A DNA stretch of 64,000 bases. Origin: Lientehia hominis (GTDB taxonomy: Bacteria; Bacillota; Clostridia; Lachnospirales; Lachnospiraceae). The position numbers and the translations under genes are program-made. Below the pieces are notes generated by a model, which was not told the origin of the DNA, made no database searches, and saw nothing but the letters and a program-made list of their open reading frames with translations. Of the stretch, positions 17,667 to 27,100 are shown piece by piece. The stretch spans positions 191,911 to 255,910 of the forward strand of contig NZ_JAJNOR010000006.1 in the NCBI RefSeq assembly GCF_021044755.1, in the 5' to 3' direction. Each line of letters opens with the position of its first letter. Positions within the stretch are counted from its first letter, which is position 1.

Positions 17667-18433
17667 TCTTCCTCCTCCTTTCCAAGATAAGCATTGATCA
17701 CATCCGGATTCGTCTTAACTTCACCAGGAGTTCCGGCACATATCAGTTCACCATGATTTAACACATATAAACGATCACATACATTCATAACAAATTTCAT
17801 GTCATGCTCGATCAAAATAATAGTATACCCGGAGTCTCTCAGTTTGCTGACTGTTATTAACAGATCAGCTGTTTCCTGTTCATTCATTCCGGCTGCCGGC
17901 TCATCCAGCAGCAAAATGGTTGCATCCGTTGCCATAGCCCTTGCAATTTCCAGCCTTCTCTGTTCCCCATAAGGCAGACTTGCGGGAGAATCATATTTGT
18001 AATCCAAAAGCCCCATTGTTTCCAGGATTTCCAATGCCTTTTGCTCTTGCAGCTTTTCTTCTCTTCTCTTTTTAGGAGTATTAAAAAGATTATCAAAGAT
18101 TGACGCCTTTGACCTGCAGCACATTCCCATCATGACATTATCAAGAACTGACATTTGTTTAAAAAGCCGGATGTTCTGGAATGTTCTTGCAAAACCCAAA
18201 CGTGTGATCTCATATTTTTTTAATCCGTTTATTTTCTTTTCATTCAGCATAATGGTTCCAGCGGTGGGCTGATAAACGCCTGTTATAATATTAAATAAGG
18301 TCGTCTTTCCTGCTCCATTTGGACCGATCACTCCGACAATTTCACCGAAACGCACTTCCATATTTACATCATTCAGCGCTGTCAAACCGCCAAACTTTTG
18401 CGTAAGACCAGTCACAACAAGGTTTGCGTTCAT
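17663..18433 (-). CDS. livG: branched-chain amino acid-type ABC transporter ATP-binding protein LivG-like
   Basis: A 256-residue ATPase with Walker A G-P-N-G-A-G-K-T-T, the LivG hallmark F-A-R-T-F-Q-N-I-R-L-F, signature segment L-P-Y-G-E-Q-R-R-L-E-I-A-R-A and Walker B L-L-L-D-E-P-A-A-G-M-N. It forms the ATPase pair with LivF. Start and stop overlap both neighbours by 4 bases, so livM-livG-livF translation is coupled. The C-terminus ends in the usual Y-L-G-K pattern. Confidence 0.94.
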   Translation of the reverse strand: MNANLVVTGLTQKFGGLTALNDVNMEVRFGEIVGVIGPNGAGKTTLFNIITGVYQPTAGTIMLNEKKINGLKKYEITRLGFARTFQNIRLFKQMSVLDNVMMGMCCRSKASIFDNLFNTPKKRREEKLQEQKALEILETMGLLDYKYDSPASLPYGEQRRLEIARAMATDATILLLDEPAAGMNEQETADLLITVSKLRDSGYTIILIEHDMKFVMNVCDRLYVLNHGELICAGTPGEVKTNPDVINAYLGKEEEE

Positions 18434-19464
18434 TCTCCGCCACCCCCTTTTCGCTCAGTCTTCTTTCGCCTGTCCAGTATTTTCTTCCTTATCAATTTAA
18501 GATCCAGGTTGCCAAGCAGTCCACCTGGCATAAAGTTCATCATAATCACCATCAAAGCTCCATAAATCAAGAGGCGGTACTGAAGTAATCCTCTCATGAG
18601 CTCAGGCAGTACGGTTAATATGATACATCCTAAAAACGTGCCCGGAATGCTGCCAAGGCCGCCAAAAATGATCATTACAATATATTCCTGTGATACGGCG
18701 CTGGTAAAGCTGGAAGGATGAATAAACGTCACATACTGTGCATAAAATGCTCCGACAAATCCACAGATGGCTGCGGAAATAATAAAATTCACACGCTTTA
18801 TATGTACAATATTAATTCCCATTGTCTCTGCAGCCGAGTCGTCATCCCGGATTGATTTTAAGGAAAGACCAAAATTAGAATTGACCAGATTTTTAATCAA
18901 AATGGTTACAATAACAAGAATGATAAGTGCTATAATATAATTTGCTCTTCCGGATTTAAGCTTATTTCCAAAGATGGTAACGGATGGAATGTTCATAATA
19001 CCCAGAGAACCTCTTGTGAGTTCCTGCCAGTTCATTTCAACTATTCTTATGATCTCACAAAATCCCATCGTAACAATTGAAAGATAATATCCCTTTAGCT
19101 TAAGCGTAGGAAGGGCAATCAAGAATCCAAATCCCGCTGCGGTCACCATTCCAAAAACCATTGCAGCCAAAGACGGTAAGCCCAGACGCATTACGCTCAA
19201 AGCTCCGGCATAAGCTCCTATTCCAAAAAAAGCTACAGTCGCAAAAGACATTTGACCCATATATCCCTGTACTAAATTCAACGCAAGCCCAAGAACAATA
19301 TTGATCAAACAAAGTGTTGAAATTCTCAAAAAGTATTTATTTGTTGTCAAAAACGGAAACGCGGTCACGATAATGATCAATATGATCATAATAGGGATTT
19401 GATGCATAGCGATGAACTCAATTACGCCTGTCCATGCTTTTTTCAGAAAATTTATACTCTTCAT
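18430..19464 (-). CDS. livM: branched-chain amino acid-type ABC transporter permease LivM-like
   Basis: A 344-residue integral membrane protein with about nine to ten hydrophobic helices. The LivM signatures are visible: L-N-L-V-Q-G-Y-M-G-Q-M-S-F-A near residue 65, the cytoplasmic loop S-I-R-D-D-D-S-A-A-E-T-M-G-I-N and the late I-F-G-G-L-G-S-I-P-G-T. It partners LivH to form the pore. The chosen ATG follows AAGGAG; a longer in-frame start ten codons upstream would overlap livH and lacks a ribosome binding site. Confidence 0.93.
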   Translation of the reverse strand: MKSINFLKKAWTGVIEFIAMHQIPIMIILIIIVTAFPFLTTNKYFLRISTLCLINIVLGLALNLVQGYMGQMSFATVAFFGIGAYAGALSVMRLGLPSLAAMVFGMVTAAGFGFLIALPTLKLKGYYLSIVTMGFCEIIRIVEMNWQELTRGSLGIMNIPSVTIFGNKLKSGRANYIIALIILVIVTILIKNLVNSNFGLSLKSIRDDDSAAETMGINIVHIKRVNFIISAAICGFVGAFYAQYVTFIHPSSFTSAVSQEYIVMIIFGGLGSIPGTFLGCIILTVLPELMRGLLQYRLLIYGALMVIMMNFMPGGLLGNLDLKLIRKKILDRRKKTERKGGGGE

Positions 19465-19477
19465 ATGCGTCTTCTCC

Positions 19478-20356
19478 TTACATTTTATCGACATTATTCT
19501 TTCCGAAAATTCCCGAAGGTTTTACAAGAAGAACAATGATGAGAATAGCAAACGCGATCGCATCGCGATATCCGGCGCTGATATAGCTGGCTCCAATAGA
19601 TTCCGCCAGCCCTACGATCAAACCGCCTAAAACCGCTCCCGGCAAAGATCCTACGCCGCCCAATACAGCGGCGGCAAACGTTTTCATTCCAACAATAAAA
19701 CTCATATTTGTATCAATGTTCTGATAATAAGATCCGACCAGAACACCTGAAATACATGCCAGCATGGCTGCAGCCACAAAGGTCAGTGTGATAACAAGAG
19801 AAACATCGATTCCCATTAATTTTGCACACATCTGATCCTGCGAGACAGCCAGCATGGATTTTCCTATTTTTGTTTTGTAAACAACAAACGACACAGCCAA
19901 CATAAGTAAAATGCAAGTAATGAAAATAAAAATTTGTGTTCCACTTATGATCGTTTTTCCTATTGTTATCTTCCCAAAATTAAGAAAATTTGGAAAAGCT
20001 TTTGTTTCCGTGCCAACCCAGATCTGAATCGCATTTTCTATGAAAGTGCCAACACCCAGAGTAGAGATAAGCGCAGACATCCTCGGAGCATTCTTTTTTC
20101 TTAATCTTCGAAGTCCAACAAAATCAACCACATAGCCAACCGCTCCCAGTGTAATTACCGCAAGCGGAACAGCCAGTGGAGCGCTTGCCCCAAACCTCAT
20201 CATTAATACATAAATAAAATATGCGCCCAGCATATATTCCGCACCATTTGCAAAATTGATCAGGCGCAGGACGCCGAACACCAGTGAATATCCAATGGCA
20301 ACTAAGGCATATGTTGATCCTATTGTAAGTCCATTTACTATCTGTTGGAGAAACAC
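19478..20356 (-). CDS. livH: branched-chain amino acid-type ABC transporter permease LivH-like
   Basis: A 292-residue permease with eight or more hydrophobic segments and the LivH N-terminal pattern Q-Q-I-V-N-G-L-T-I-G-S-T-Y-A-L-V-A-I-G-Y. The loop A-V-S-Q-D-Q-M-C-A-K-L-M-G-I-D and the late V-L-G-G-V-G-S-L-P-G-A motif also fit. The start codon is GTG behind a run of six G; an ATG inside the ribosome binding site is followed at once by a stop and is excluded. A strong RNA hairpin lies just upstream, between this gene and the amidohydrolase. Confidence 0.92.
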   Translation of the reverse strand: MFLQQIVNGLTIGSTYALVAIGYSLVFGVLRLINFANGAEYMLGAYFIYVLMMRFGASAPLAVPLAVITLGAVGYVVDFVGLRRLRKKNAPRMSALISTLGVGTFIENAIQIWVGTETKAFPNFLNFGKITIGKTIISGTQIFIFITCILLMLAVSFVVYKTKIGKSMLAVSQDQMCAKLMGIDVSLVITLTFVAAAMLACISGVLVGSYYQNIDTNMSFIVGMKTFAAAVLGGVGSLPGAVLGGLIVGLAESIGASYISAGYRDAIAFAILIIVLLVKPSGIFGKNNVDKM

Positions 20357-20383
20357 CTATCTCATCCCCCCTATTCTTATAGT

Positions 20384-20414
20384 ACATGCAACGCTGTTTC
20401 ACAGCGTTGCATGT
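20384..20414 (-). promoter_or_regulatory. intercistronic RNA hairpin between amidohydrolase 1 and livH
   Basis: A perfect 14-bp stem (20384-20397 with 20401-20414) closes a 3-base loop and is not followed by a T-run on minus. It can protect the upstream binding-protein/amidohydrolase mRNA from 3' decay or act as a partial attenuator, so that the binding protein is made in excess over the permeases, as is usual for such transporters. Confidence 0.65.
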
Positions 20415-20420
20415 CATTGC

Positions 20421-21584
20421 CTATATGTTGTAAACTCGTTTTACATTGTTATAAAGTATGTCTTCTGCACTCTGCATAGCAAATTCATAGGTAATATATC
20501 CATCCTCGATCAGCTCTTCCAGAATGCGGGCATATACCTTTTTAAAATTCATCGCTCCAAACCATAAGCCTTCCAAAATCAAACCAGCGTCTGTTCCAAA
20601 AAACAGTTTCTTTGTAGGACAAAGTTCCAAAAGTGCTTTCAGCTTGTCATACGCTGAAATCCCGGCAAAGGGAATAAAAGAAGAACAGTCACAATATACA
20701 TTGTCAAAATGGTTGGCCAGCATACCCAATTCCTCACAGTAAGGATAACCTCCATGGATCAAAACAATTTTTGTCCCCATGACGCGGGGATCGTTCAATG
20801 CATCCGTCAGGTTTGCCGGATTCACCCGAATGATATGACAGTGGGGCGTATCTCCTAATCCTGTGTGCACCTGAAGGGGAATATCCAGTTCTTTACAAAT
20901 CTCACAAGCTTTGATAAAGATGAAATCCCGGAACATCTTGTTATATTCCCAGCACTCCTTTTTGTAGAGGTATAAGTAGTATCCCTTACGGAACTCATCC
21001 CTGGTAACCGGGTGTACATCTAATCCCGTGTAATATGCGACAACGGATTTCAATGCGATTAAATTTTTTTCTCTGACCAATGCTTTTGTTTCTTCTACAA
21101 GGCGCCGCTCAAATTCATCGAAAGATGGTTCTTCTGCAACAATACGGTTAGCTACCCATTCAATTCTGTCAATGTTATAGATATCTGAATATCCAGCACA
21201 GGCATCCCTGTATTCTCTAATTTCTGCATCTGTCAATTTGCTTTCTGGATTTGTGATCTGTGAAATGGGAAATCCAAAATCACATAGAAAACCTTTAATG
21301 TTTTGGCTTTTGAATAGTTTATGTGCATAGTTTTTTCTATCTTCTCTTGCGTATTTATTTCTTACTGCAAGAATTTCTTCTTCTGTAGCATCTTTTGGTA
21401 GATCAAAAAATTTTCTCAGAGCATTTAATACCTGCTGATAATAGAATGTACTTTTCATATTCTCAGTAGATACTGGATATAAACCAATGCAAAAATTATC
21501 TGCAAACGTCTCTGGCTCCCGATCCAGCACAAATGGATGACAGTGATTATCAATCACAGGGATTTTTGATAAATCAATTTTCAT
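20421..21584 (-). CDS. amidohydrolase family protein (paralogue 1)
   Basis: A 387-residue metal-dependent hydrolase of the Amidohydro_2 fold. The first metal motif H-x-H is at 14-16 (D-N-H-C-H-P-F); further likely ligands are in L-Q-V-H-T-G-L-G-D, L-I-H-G-G-Y-P-Y and F-F-G-T-D-A-G. A lysine in L-K-S-V-V-A-Y-Y-T-G could be a bridging or substrate residue. It is the second gene of the operon, directly behind the binding protein, and is a paralogue of the enzyme at 15795-16949. The two probably act on successive or alternative substrates. The ATG behind AGGAG is used; a longer frame overlaps the binding-protein stop. Confidence 0.87.
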   Translation of the reverse strand: MKIDLSKIPVIDNHCHPFVLDREPETFADNFCIGLYPVSTENMKSTFYYQQVLNALRKFFDLPKDATEEEILAVRNKYAREDRKNYAHKLFKSQNIKGFLCDFGFPISQITNPESKLTDAEIREYRDACAGYSDIYNIDRIEWVANRIVAEEPSFDEFERRLVEETKALVREKNLIALKSVVAYYTGLDVHPVTRDEFRKGYYLYLYKKECWEYNKMFRDFIFIKACEICKELDIPLQVHTGLGDTPHCHIIRVNPANLTDALNDPRVMGTKIVLIHGGYPYCEELGMLANHFDNVYCDCSSFIPFAGISAYDKLKALLELCPTKKLFFGTDAGLILEGLWFGAMNFKKVYARILEELIEDGYITYEFAMQSAEDILYNNVKRVYNI

Positions 21585-21627
21585 AACTTCTCTCCTGTTA
21601 TTTCGTGGAACGCGATTAGGAATCTTA

Positions 21628-22818
21628 TTATTGTCCAATATAAGTAAATGCACCATCTTCTACCTGAAACCAGAACAACTGTTTTTCAGGATGTCTAGTC
21701 TCATCAAAAGTGATAGGTCCGCAAGCGCCGGGCCAATCTTTTACATTGCTCAGCCACTTAACGATCGCATCTCCATCTGTTCCAACTTCTTTCATAGCAT
21801 CAACAAGCAGCATAAACGCATCATGAGAATTTGTTGCATACACATCGATATTTTCCATATCTGTTTTTTCATTTAGTAATTTCTTTAATGCAATAAACGT
21901 CTCATCTGTTGTTTCAGGATAAATAAAATTGCATACCTTTGTTCCTTCACTTGCTTCACCAGCGGCCTCGAGGAATGCGTCTGTATAGCACATAGAACAT
22001 GCATATTTCTGGATGTCCATGTCAAGCTGACCCATCTGTGTACAGATCATGGCAGTATCTGCATAAGAAGGAACAATATAAACAGCCTCGGCTCCTGCTT
22101 CTTTGATTTTAGAAAGTAAGGGAGTAAAATCAGATGTCTGTCCAGAAATATATTCTTCGACATCTACAATCTCAAGACCGGCTTCTGTAACATCGGTCTT
22201 CCATCTCTCAATTATATTAAGGCCATAGTCGTCATTCGCATAAATAGCTGCAACTTTTTTATATCCATCGGCAATCATCCGCTGTGCGATCACGCCGCCT
22301 TCAAAAGTAGCAAGACAAGAAATGGAGAAAATATGATCACCGGTAGGTGTAATATCAACATGAGACGCCTGAGGTGTGATCATGGGAATTCCCGCTTCCT
22401 CAAATACAGGAGCAGCAGCAAGTGTTGGCGAAGAGGTTTGGCTGCCAATTACTGCAACAACTTCAGGATCCGATACGATAAGATTTGCAACATTTAACGC
22501 TTCTTTTGGATCATTCTTATCATCATAAACTACAACTTCTACATTTCTTCCATTGATCCCGCCCTCTGAATTCACTTTTTCGCAAAGTGCATTGAGTGTT
22601 GCCTGATAGGTAAGTCCATATTGGGCATTATTTCCGGTCAGCGGGCCATAGAGTGCGATTTTAACTGTACCTTCTGCATTTCCTGCAGCCTCAGTCCCCT
22701 CCGATGTTCCGGCATCACCACTGGATGTTTCTTCTTTTTTTTCGCCGCAGCCAGCCAAAGCGGAAATCATCATAATGACACTTAATGTAATACCTGCAAT
22801 TCTCCTCATCTTCTTCAT
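21628..22818 (-). CDS. branched-chain amino acid-type ABC transporter substrate-binding lipoprotein
   Basis: A 396-residue lipoprotein; the signal ends in I-S-A-L-A-G-C-G-E with the lipidated cysteine at residue 24, followed by a Ser/Glu/Gly-rich tether. The body is a type I periplasmic-binding fold of the LivJ/AmiC group: K-I-A-L-Y-G-P-L-T-G near the N-terminus, Y-D-D-K-N-D-P-K-E-A, and I-G-S-Q-T-S-S-P-T. It is the first gene of the nine-gene operon, so it is the binding component of LivHMGF. The ATG follows AAAGGAGG. The relation to AmiC-type amide sensors fits with an amide-like ligand but does not prove it. Confidence 0.93.
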   Translation of the reverse strand: MKKMRRIAGITLSVIMMISALAGCGEKKEETSSGDAGTSEGTEAAGNAEGTVKIALYGPLTGNNAQYGLTYQATLNALCEKVNSEGGINGRNVEVVVYDDKNDPKEALNVANLIVSDPEVVAVIGSQTSSPTLAAAPVFEEAGIPMITPQASHVDITPTGDHIFSISCLATFEGGVIAQRMIADGYKKVAAIYANDDYGLNIIERWKTDVTEAGLEIVDVEEYISGQTSDFTPLLSKIKEAGAEAVYIVPSYADTAMICTQMGQLDMDIQKYACSMCYTDAFLEAAGEASEGTKVCNFIYPETTDETFIALKKLLNEKTDMENIDVYATNSHDAFMLLVDAMKEVGTDGDAIVKWLSNVKDWPGACGPITFDETRHPEKQLFWFQVEDGAFTYIGQ

Positions 22819-22850
22819 TTCTCATCCTCCTTTGAAATATTGTGAAAATA

Positions 22851-22866
22851 ATGTAATCGTTTACAT
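22851..22866. promoter_or_regulatory. LacI-type operator in the liv/amidohydrolase promoter region
   Basis: ATGTAATCGTTTACAT has six-base inverted arms around a central CG-containing core, the standard shape of a LacI/CcpA-class operator. It lies 33 bases before the binding-protein start and on the shared side of the divergent LacI-family gene, so that regulator is the likely ligand. Confidence 0.75.
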
Positions 22867-22970
22867 AAATTTATCATATATTTCCTATGTTGTAAATTGA
22901 TATATTTTACATATATTTAAAAGTTGTTTTGTAGATTTTTCACATATTTTCGAGTTTTATTTATTCTGAC

Positions 22971-22998
22971 TTGTTTTATTTTTTTGCTGTTTTATAAT
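22971..22998 (+). promoter_or_regulatory. predicted promoter of the LacI-family gene
   Basis: TTGTTT (22971-22976) and TATAAT (22993-22998) are separated by 16 bases. The start would fall near 23005, inside a short dyad CGTTA-TTG-TAACG (22999-23011), which could be an autoregulatory site. The leader to the ribosome binding site is then about 25 bases. Confidence 0.5.
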
Positions 22999-23040
22999 CG
23001 TTATTGTAACGTTGCATTTGGATTGTATCGGAGGTGTAAT

Positions 23041-24063
23041 ATTAAAAGAAATCTAACTATAAAAGATGTTGCAAAAAAAGCCGGAGTTTCTGTCGCAACT
23101 GTTTCCCGTGTTCTCAATTCCAGTACTTCAGTCAGACGGGAAACGGCTAAAATTGTTCAGGATGCAATCAATGAACTTGAATATATTCCCAATAATATAG
23201 CGACAAATTTGAAGACAGATCAATCTCATGTGATAGCATTTGTGGTAACAGATGTTAAAAACTCTGTATTGACATATCTTATATCTTCAATTCAAAATGT
23301 CCTTTGGGATCACAATTATTTTATGATGTTTTTTGCAACAAATGGGGATCCTGATAGAGAGACTTCTATCTTACGATTTATAGCACAGCAAAGAGTAGAC
23401 GGAATCATTTTAAATTCGTGTACGAACGAGAAAATCGTCACGAAGCTCAGCAAACAGATTCCAATAGTTTTGACGGGAAATGATATCACCGATCCTAACT
23501 TCATTGGTGATTTTATAGATACAGATAATCATGCAGCAACTTATATGTTAACTTCCCATTTGATTTCACAAGGACATAGAAATATAGGAATTATCAATGG
23601 GCCTCATAATCTTGACGTCTCATATGAGCGATTCTGCGGTTATCAGTCAGCTCTTGCCGTTATTGGTTTAAATGTTATTGAATCCAGTCCATTGGTATAT
23701 CAAGGTAATTTTGATAGAATCAGCGGATTCAATGCTGCGAAGAGCCTTCTCTCATTGACTGAGAATCGCCCAACTGCTTTACTTATTACAAACAATGAAA
23801 TGATGAAGGGCGTACTACAATACTGTCTTGAAAACAAAATTAATATTCCAGACGATTTATCAATTGTAACTATCGGAAATCGGTGCCAGCTGGATCTGTT
23901 ATACATTTCGCCCACCTATATGGAAACAAATCTAGAAGAAATTGGAGAGCGTCTTGCCCGTCTGCTCTTGGAACGAATAGAAAAAGATCATAAAATTCCG
24001 AAAAGGATATTACGAGTTCCAGCTTTTTTCCATAATGGAACAACCGTAAAACCAATTGTCTGA
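23041..24063 (+). CDS. LacI family transcriptional regulator, apparent ATT start
   Basis: A LacI/GalR regulator of about 340 residues. The helix-turn-helix at the extreme N-terminus reads L-T-I-K-D-V-A-K-K-A-G-V-S-V-A-T-V-S-R-V-L-N, followed by a type I periplasmic-binding effector domain (D-G-I-I-L-N-S and T-A-L-L-I-T-N-N-E motifs). No ATG or GTG precedes the domain at the normal distance. The best ribosome binding site, GGAGG (23030-23034), is placed for an ATT at 23041, which gives the standard length. A TTG at 23023 is an alternative but precedes that GGAGG. An upstream ATG at 22924 would add a hydrophobic tail and lies in the promoter region. It is divergent from the liv/amidohydrolase operon and probably represses it. 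Confidence 0.85.
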   Translation: MKRNLTIKDVAKKAGVSVATVSRVLNSSTSVRRETAKIVQDAINELEYIPNNIATNLKTDQSHVIAFVVTDVKNSVLTYLISSIQNVLWDHNYFMMFFATNGDPDRETSILRFIAQQRVDGIILNSCTNEKIVTKLSKQIPIVLTGNDITDPNFIGDFIDTDNHAATYMLTSHLISQGHRNIGIINGPHNLDVSYERFCGYQSALAVIGLNVIESSPLVYQGNFDRISGFNAAKSLLSLTENRPTALLITNNEMMKGVLQYCLENKINIPDDLSIVTIGNRCQLDLLYISPTYMETNLEEIGERLARLLLERIEKDHKIPKRILRVPAFFHNGTTVKPIV

Positions 24064-24119
24064 TCTTCAAATTTTCACATTTTTGAAACCGATAGTAATT
24101 AAGACGGATTGGTTCAAGT

Positions 24120-27100
24120 TTATTCCACACTTTTGAGGGATTCTACCATATCAATCTTTCTGAGCTTATAGAACATGGCGGCGTTGACCAGAAATGCGAA
24201 CAGCAGCGTAAGGACAATCCCCCAAAGATAACTCAGCGGATGCACCACACGGCCGAACATGATCAGATCCACTTCCACGGTCTCAATGACAAAGCGGTGA
24301 AGTATATTTCCCATGAAAATGCCTGCCGCGATACCGATGAATGTCAGAAGTACATTTTCCCGGTACACATAAGAGGCCAGCTCCAGATCATAAAAGCCGA
24401 GCAGCTTAATGGTGGCCAGCTCCCGCCTTCGTTCTGTAATATTGATATTATTCAGGTTATACAGGACGACAAAGGCCAGCAGCCCGGCTGAGATGATCAA
24501 AACCCAGACGACCGTGTCCAGGCTTCCGAGCATATCCATGATCGTCTTGTTCATATCGGATACCAGTACGACACCGGACACCACATCATGCTCCAGGAGA
24601 CGTTTCGACAGCTCACGGCCCTTCTCTTCCTGCGCGTCCTTTAGCTTCAGGTATTCCGTATTGCATTCCGCTTCCCTGCCATACAGCTGCTGATATAAGG
24701 ACGGAGACATATAAATATAATTATACACATAATTCTCCGTGATATGCGAGATCTTCACCGGAACCCTGCTGGTGTCACTCTCTTTCAGATAAAAAGAATC
24801 TCCTTCCCGGATGTCCAAAAGCTTTGCCAGCTTTTCATTGATGACCGCGCCTTCTTCATCCAGCGTATATTCTTCTCCGCTCAGCCGGCCCCTCAGCACG
24901 AAAAAGTCCGGGAACCGTTCCAGATCTTCCGGTACGACCAGATTGACGGCTTTCGTCACACCGTTTGCTTCTCCGTCCATGGACGCCGTATAGGCTCCCA
25001 GATACTCCGATATGTTTTCGTCCCCGTCCATCTCTTCATAAAAGGCTTCTTTTTCCTCCCGTCCTCCGTCCGTCGCGATACTGGCCGACGCATCATAAAG
25101 CCAAAGCTCTCCGTATTGACCGTCAGATACTGTGTAGATTGAATCCCTCAGTCCGAATCCGACGATCAGCAGAGCCATACAAGCACCGATACCGAACACG
25201 GTCATCAAAAGACGTTTTTTATACCGGAACAGATTCCGAAGCGTAGATTTCTGACTGAAATTCATGAGGCGCCACATAGGGCGTATCCGTTCCAGAAGGA
25301 TCTTTTTCCCCTTCATGGGCGCGACCGGCCGCATCAGCTGAGAAGGCTGGGCCAGAGTTTCTTTACAGCAGGCTGCCAGAGTCGCTCCTGTGGTGCAGAC
25401 CACCGCAATGGCAGTCGCTCCGAAAGCGTATCCCCAATTATACGGAATCCGGATGATGCTCAGGTTCCCATAGAGAATCTTATAAGTGGTGATGATCACC
25501 CATGGAAGCAGCTTTTCTCCTATGAGAAATCCTGCAATACTCCCCAGAAGACTGGCAGAGAGCGCATATAAAATATATTTGGAAGCGATAGACAAGGTGC
25601 TGTAGCCGAGCGCCTTCATGGTGCCGATCTCCGTTCTCTTTTCTTCCACCATTCTAGTCATGGTGGTCAGACTCACCAAAGCAGCCACCAAAAAGAAGAT
25701 CACCGGAAATACTTTTCCGATCGCTCCAATTCTCTTCGTATCGTTGTCAAACTCCACATAAGACTGAACTGACTTCCTGTCCAGCACATACCATTCCGGT
25801 TCTTCCAAATCCTCCAGGGCTTCTTTCGCTTCTTCAATCTCCGACCTGGCCTCGGCTATTTTCTCATCGGCCTCGTCTCTCGCGTCTTCATACTCGGCCT
25901 TTGCCTCCTGAAGCTCTGTTTCTCCCTCGGACAGCTTCTCCTTCGCTTCCTCCAGCTGCTGCTTCCCGTCGGCTATCTCCTGGCGCCCTTCTTCCAGAGC
26001 AGTCTCTCCGTCGGCTATCTCCTGGCGTCCGTCCGAAAGCCCCTGCTCTCCGTCCCTGATTCCGTTTTGAAGCTCCAGAAGAGCTGCCTCTCCATCCTGT
26101 ATCTGCACTTCTCCATTCTGAATCTCTGCTTCTGCGGCAGTCAAAGCGGACTCTTGTTCAGACATCTCTGTCTCTTTTTTCTCCAGAGCAGCCATGCCCT
26201 GGTCATACTGAGCCTGAAGTCCGGTGAGCTCACCTTTTACCCCATCCAGATATTGAAAAACTCCGTCTAATTTTGCCTGGTTTGCATCCAGCGCCTGTTT
26301 TCCCAGAAAATATTCCTCATTCTTTTCCGGATTAAGACCTGCCGCCTCCAAGCCTGCACGCAGCTCCTCCAGTTTTCCTCTTTGGATATCCAAAGCTGCC
26401 TGAGAAGACTCTGCGTCCGCCAAGCCGCTTTTATATTCTTCCCAGCCGGCGGTCAAATCCTCACCTTTGGCCGTCAGCTCTTCCCTTGCGGCCTCCAGCT
26501 GTGCCCGTCCCTCTCCTGCCAGACTTTTTCCTTCCTCCAGCTCTTCTCTCGCCGTTTCCAGCTTTTCTCTGGAGTTCTGCAGTTCCTCCTGTTTTTCAGC
26601 CAAAAGCTCTTTTGCATCCGCTGCCTTCTGCTCGTTTAATTCCAGCTGCGCTTTTCCGTCCGCAAGCTTCTGTTCCTTTTCAAAAAGAGTATCCTCCGCA
26701 TCCCGAAGCTTCTGTTCGTTCTCCGCTATTTCATCCCGGCCCACCTCGAGTTCATTTTCTCCGTCCTCGATCTTTAGCCACGCGTCCCGCAGCTTCTGCT
26801 CCGCTTCCTCTTCTTTTTCCTGCAGCTTCTGCTCCGCTTCGCCGATCTCCTCCTGTGCGTCTCCCCGAATCTCCGCCAGGCGGACCCAGCACCGCTCTCC
26901 CGCTATATCCTCGATCGCATCTGCTATCTTTTCCGCCTCCGCCTGATACCTTCCGCCGGCGGTAACAAAGCCGTCCAGGCCGTCAGCGGCCGCGTATATC
27001 TGCGTGTAGACATCCAGGGAAAAATCTTCCTCCGGCACCATCAGAAATCCCTTAATGTCACCGTTCCCTATGGAAGAATTTCCTCTGTCAAAATTCAGAT

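Noticed and set aside
22891..22911. TGTAAA-N9-TTTACA as a second LacI operator
   Set aside because: The half-site spacing is wrong for LacI-family dyads, there is no central CG, and the surrounding region is very AT-rich.
22924..23040. ATG-initiated N-terminal extension of the LacI-family protein with a hydrophobic stretch
   Set aside because: It would place a membrane-like segment before the helix-turn-helix and coincides with the predicted promoter and ribosome binding site, so it is treated as untranslated.
26467..26965. Two long Ser- and Pro-rich frames on the plus strand opposite the coiled-coil permease
   Set aside because: Their composition is the mirror image of GAA/GAG/CTG-rich coiled-coil codons on the other strand; no ribosome binding site or domain is seen.
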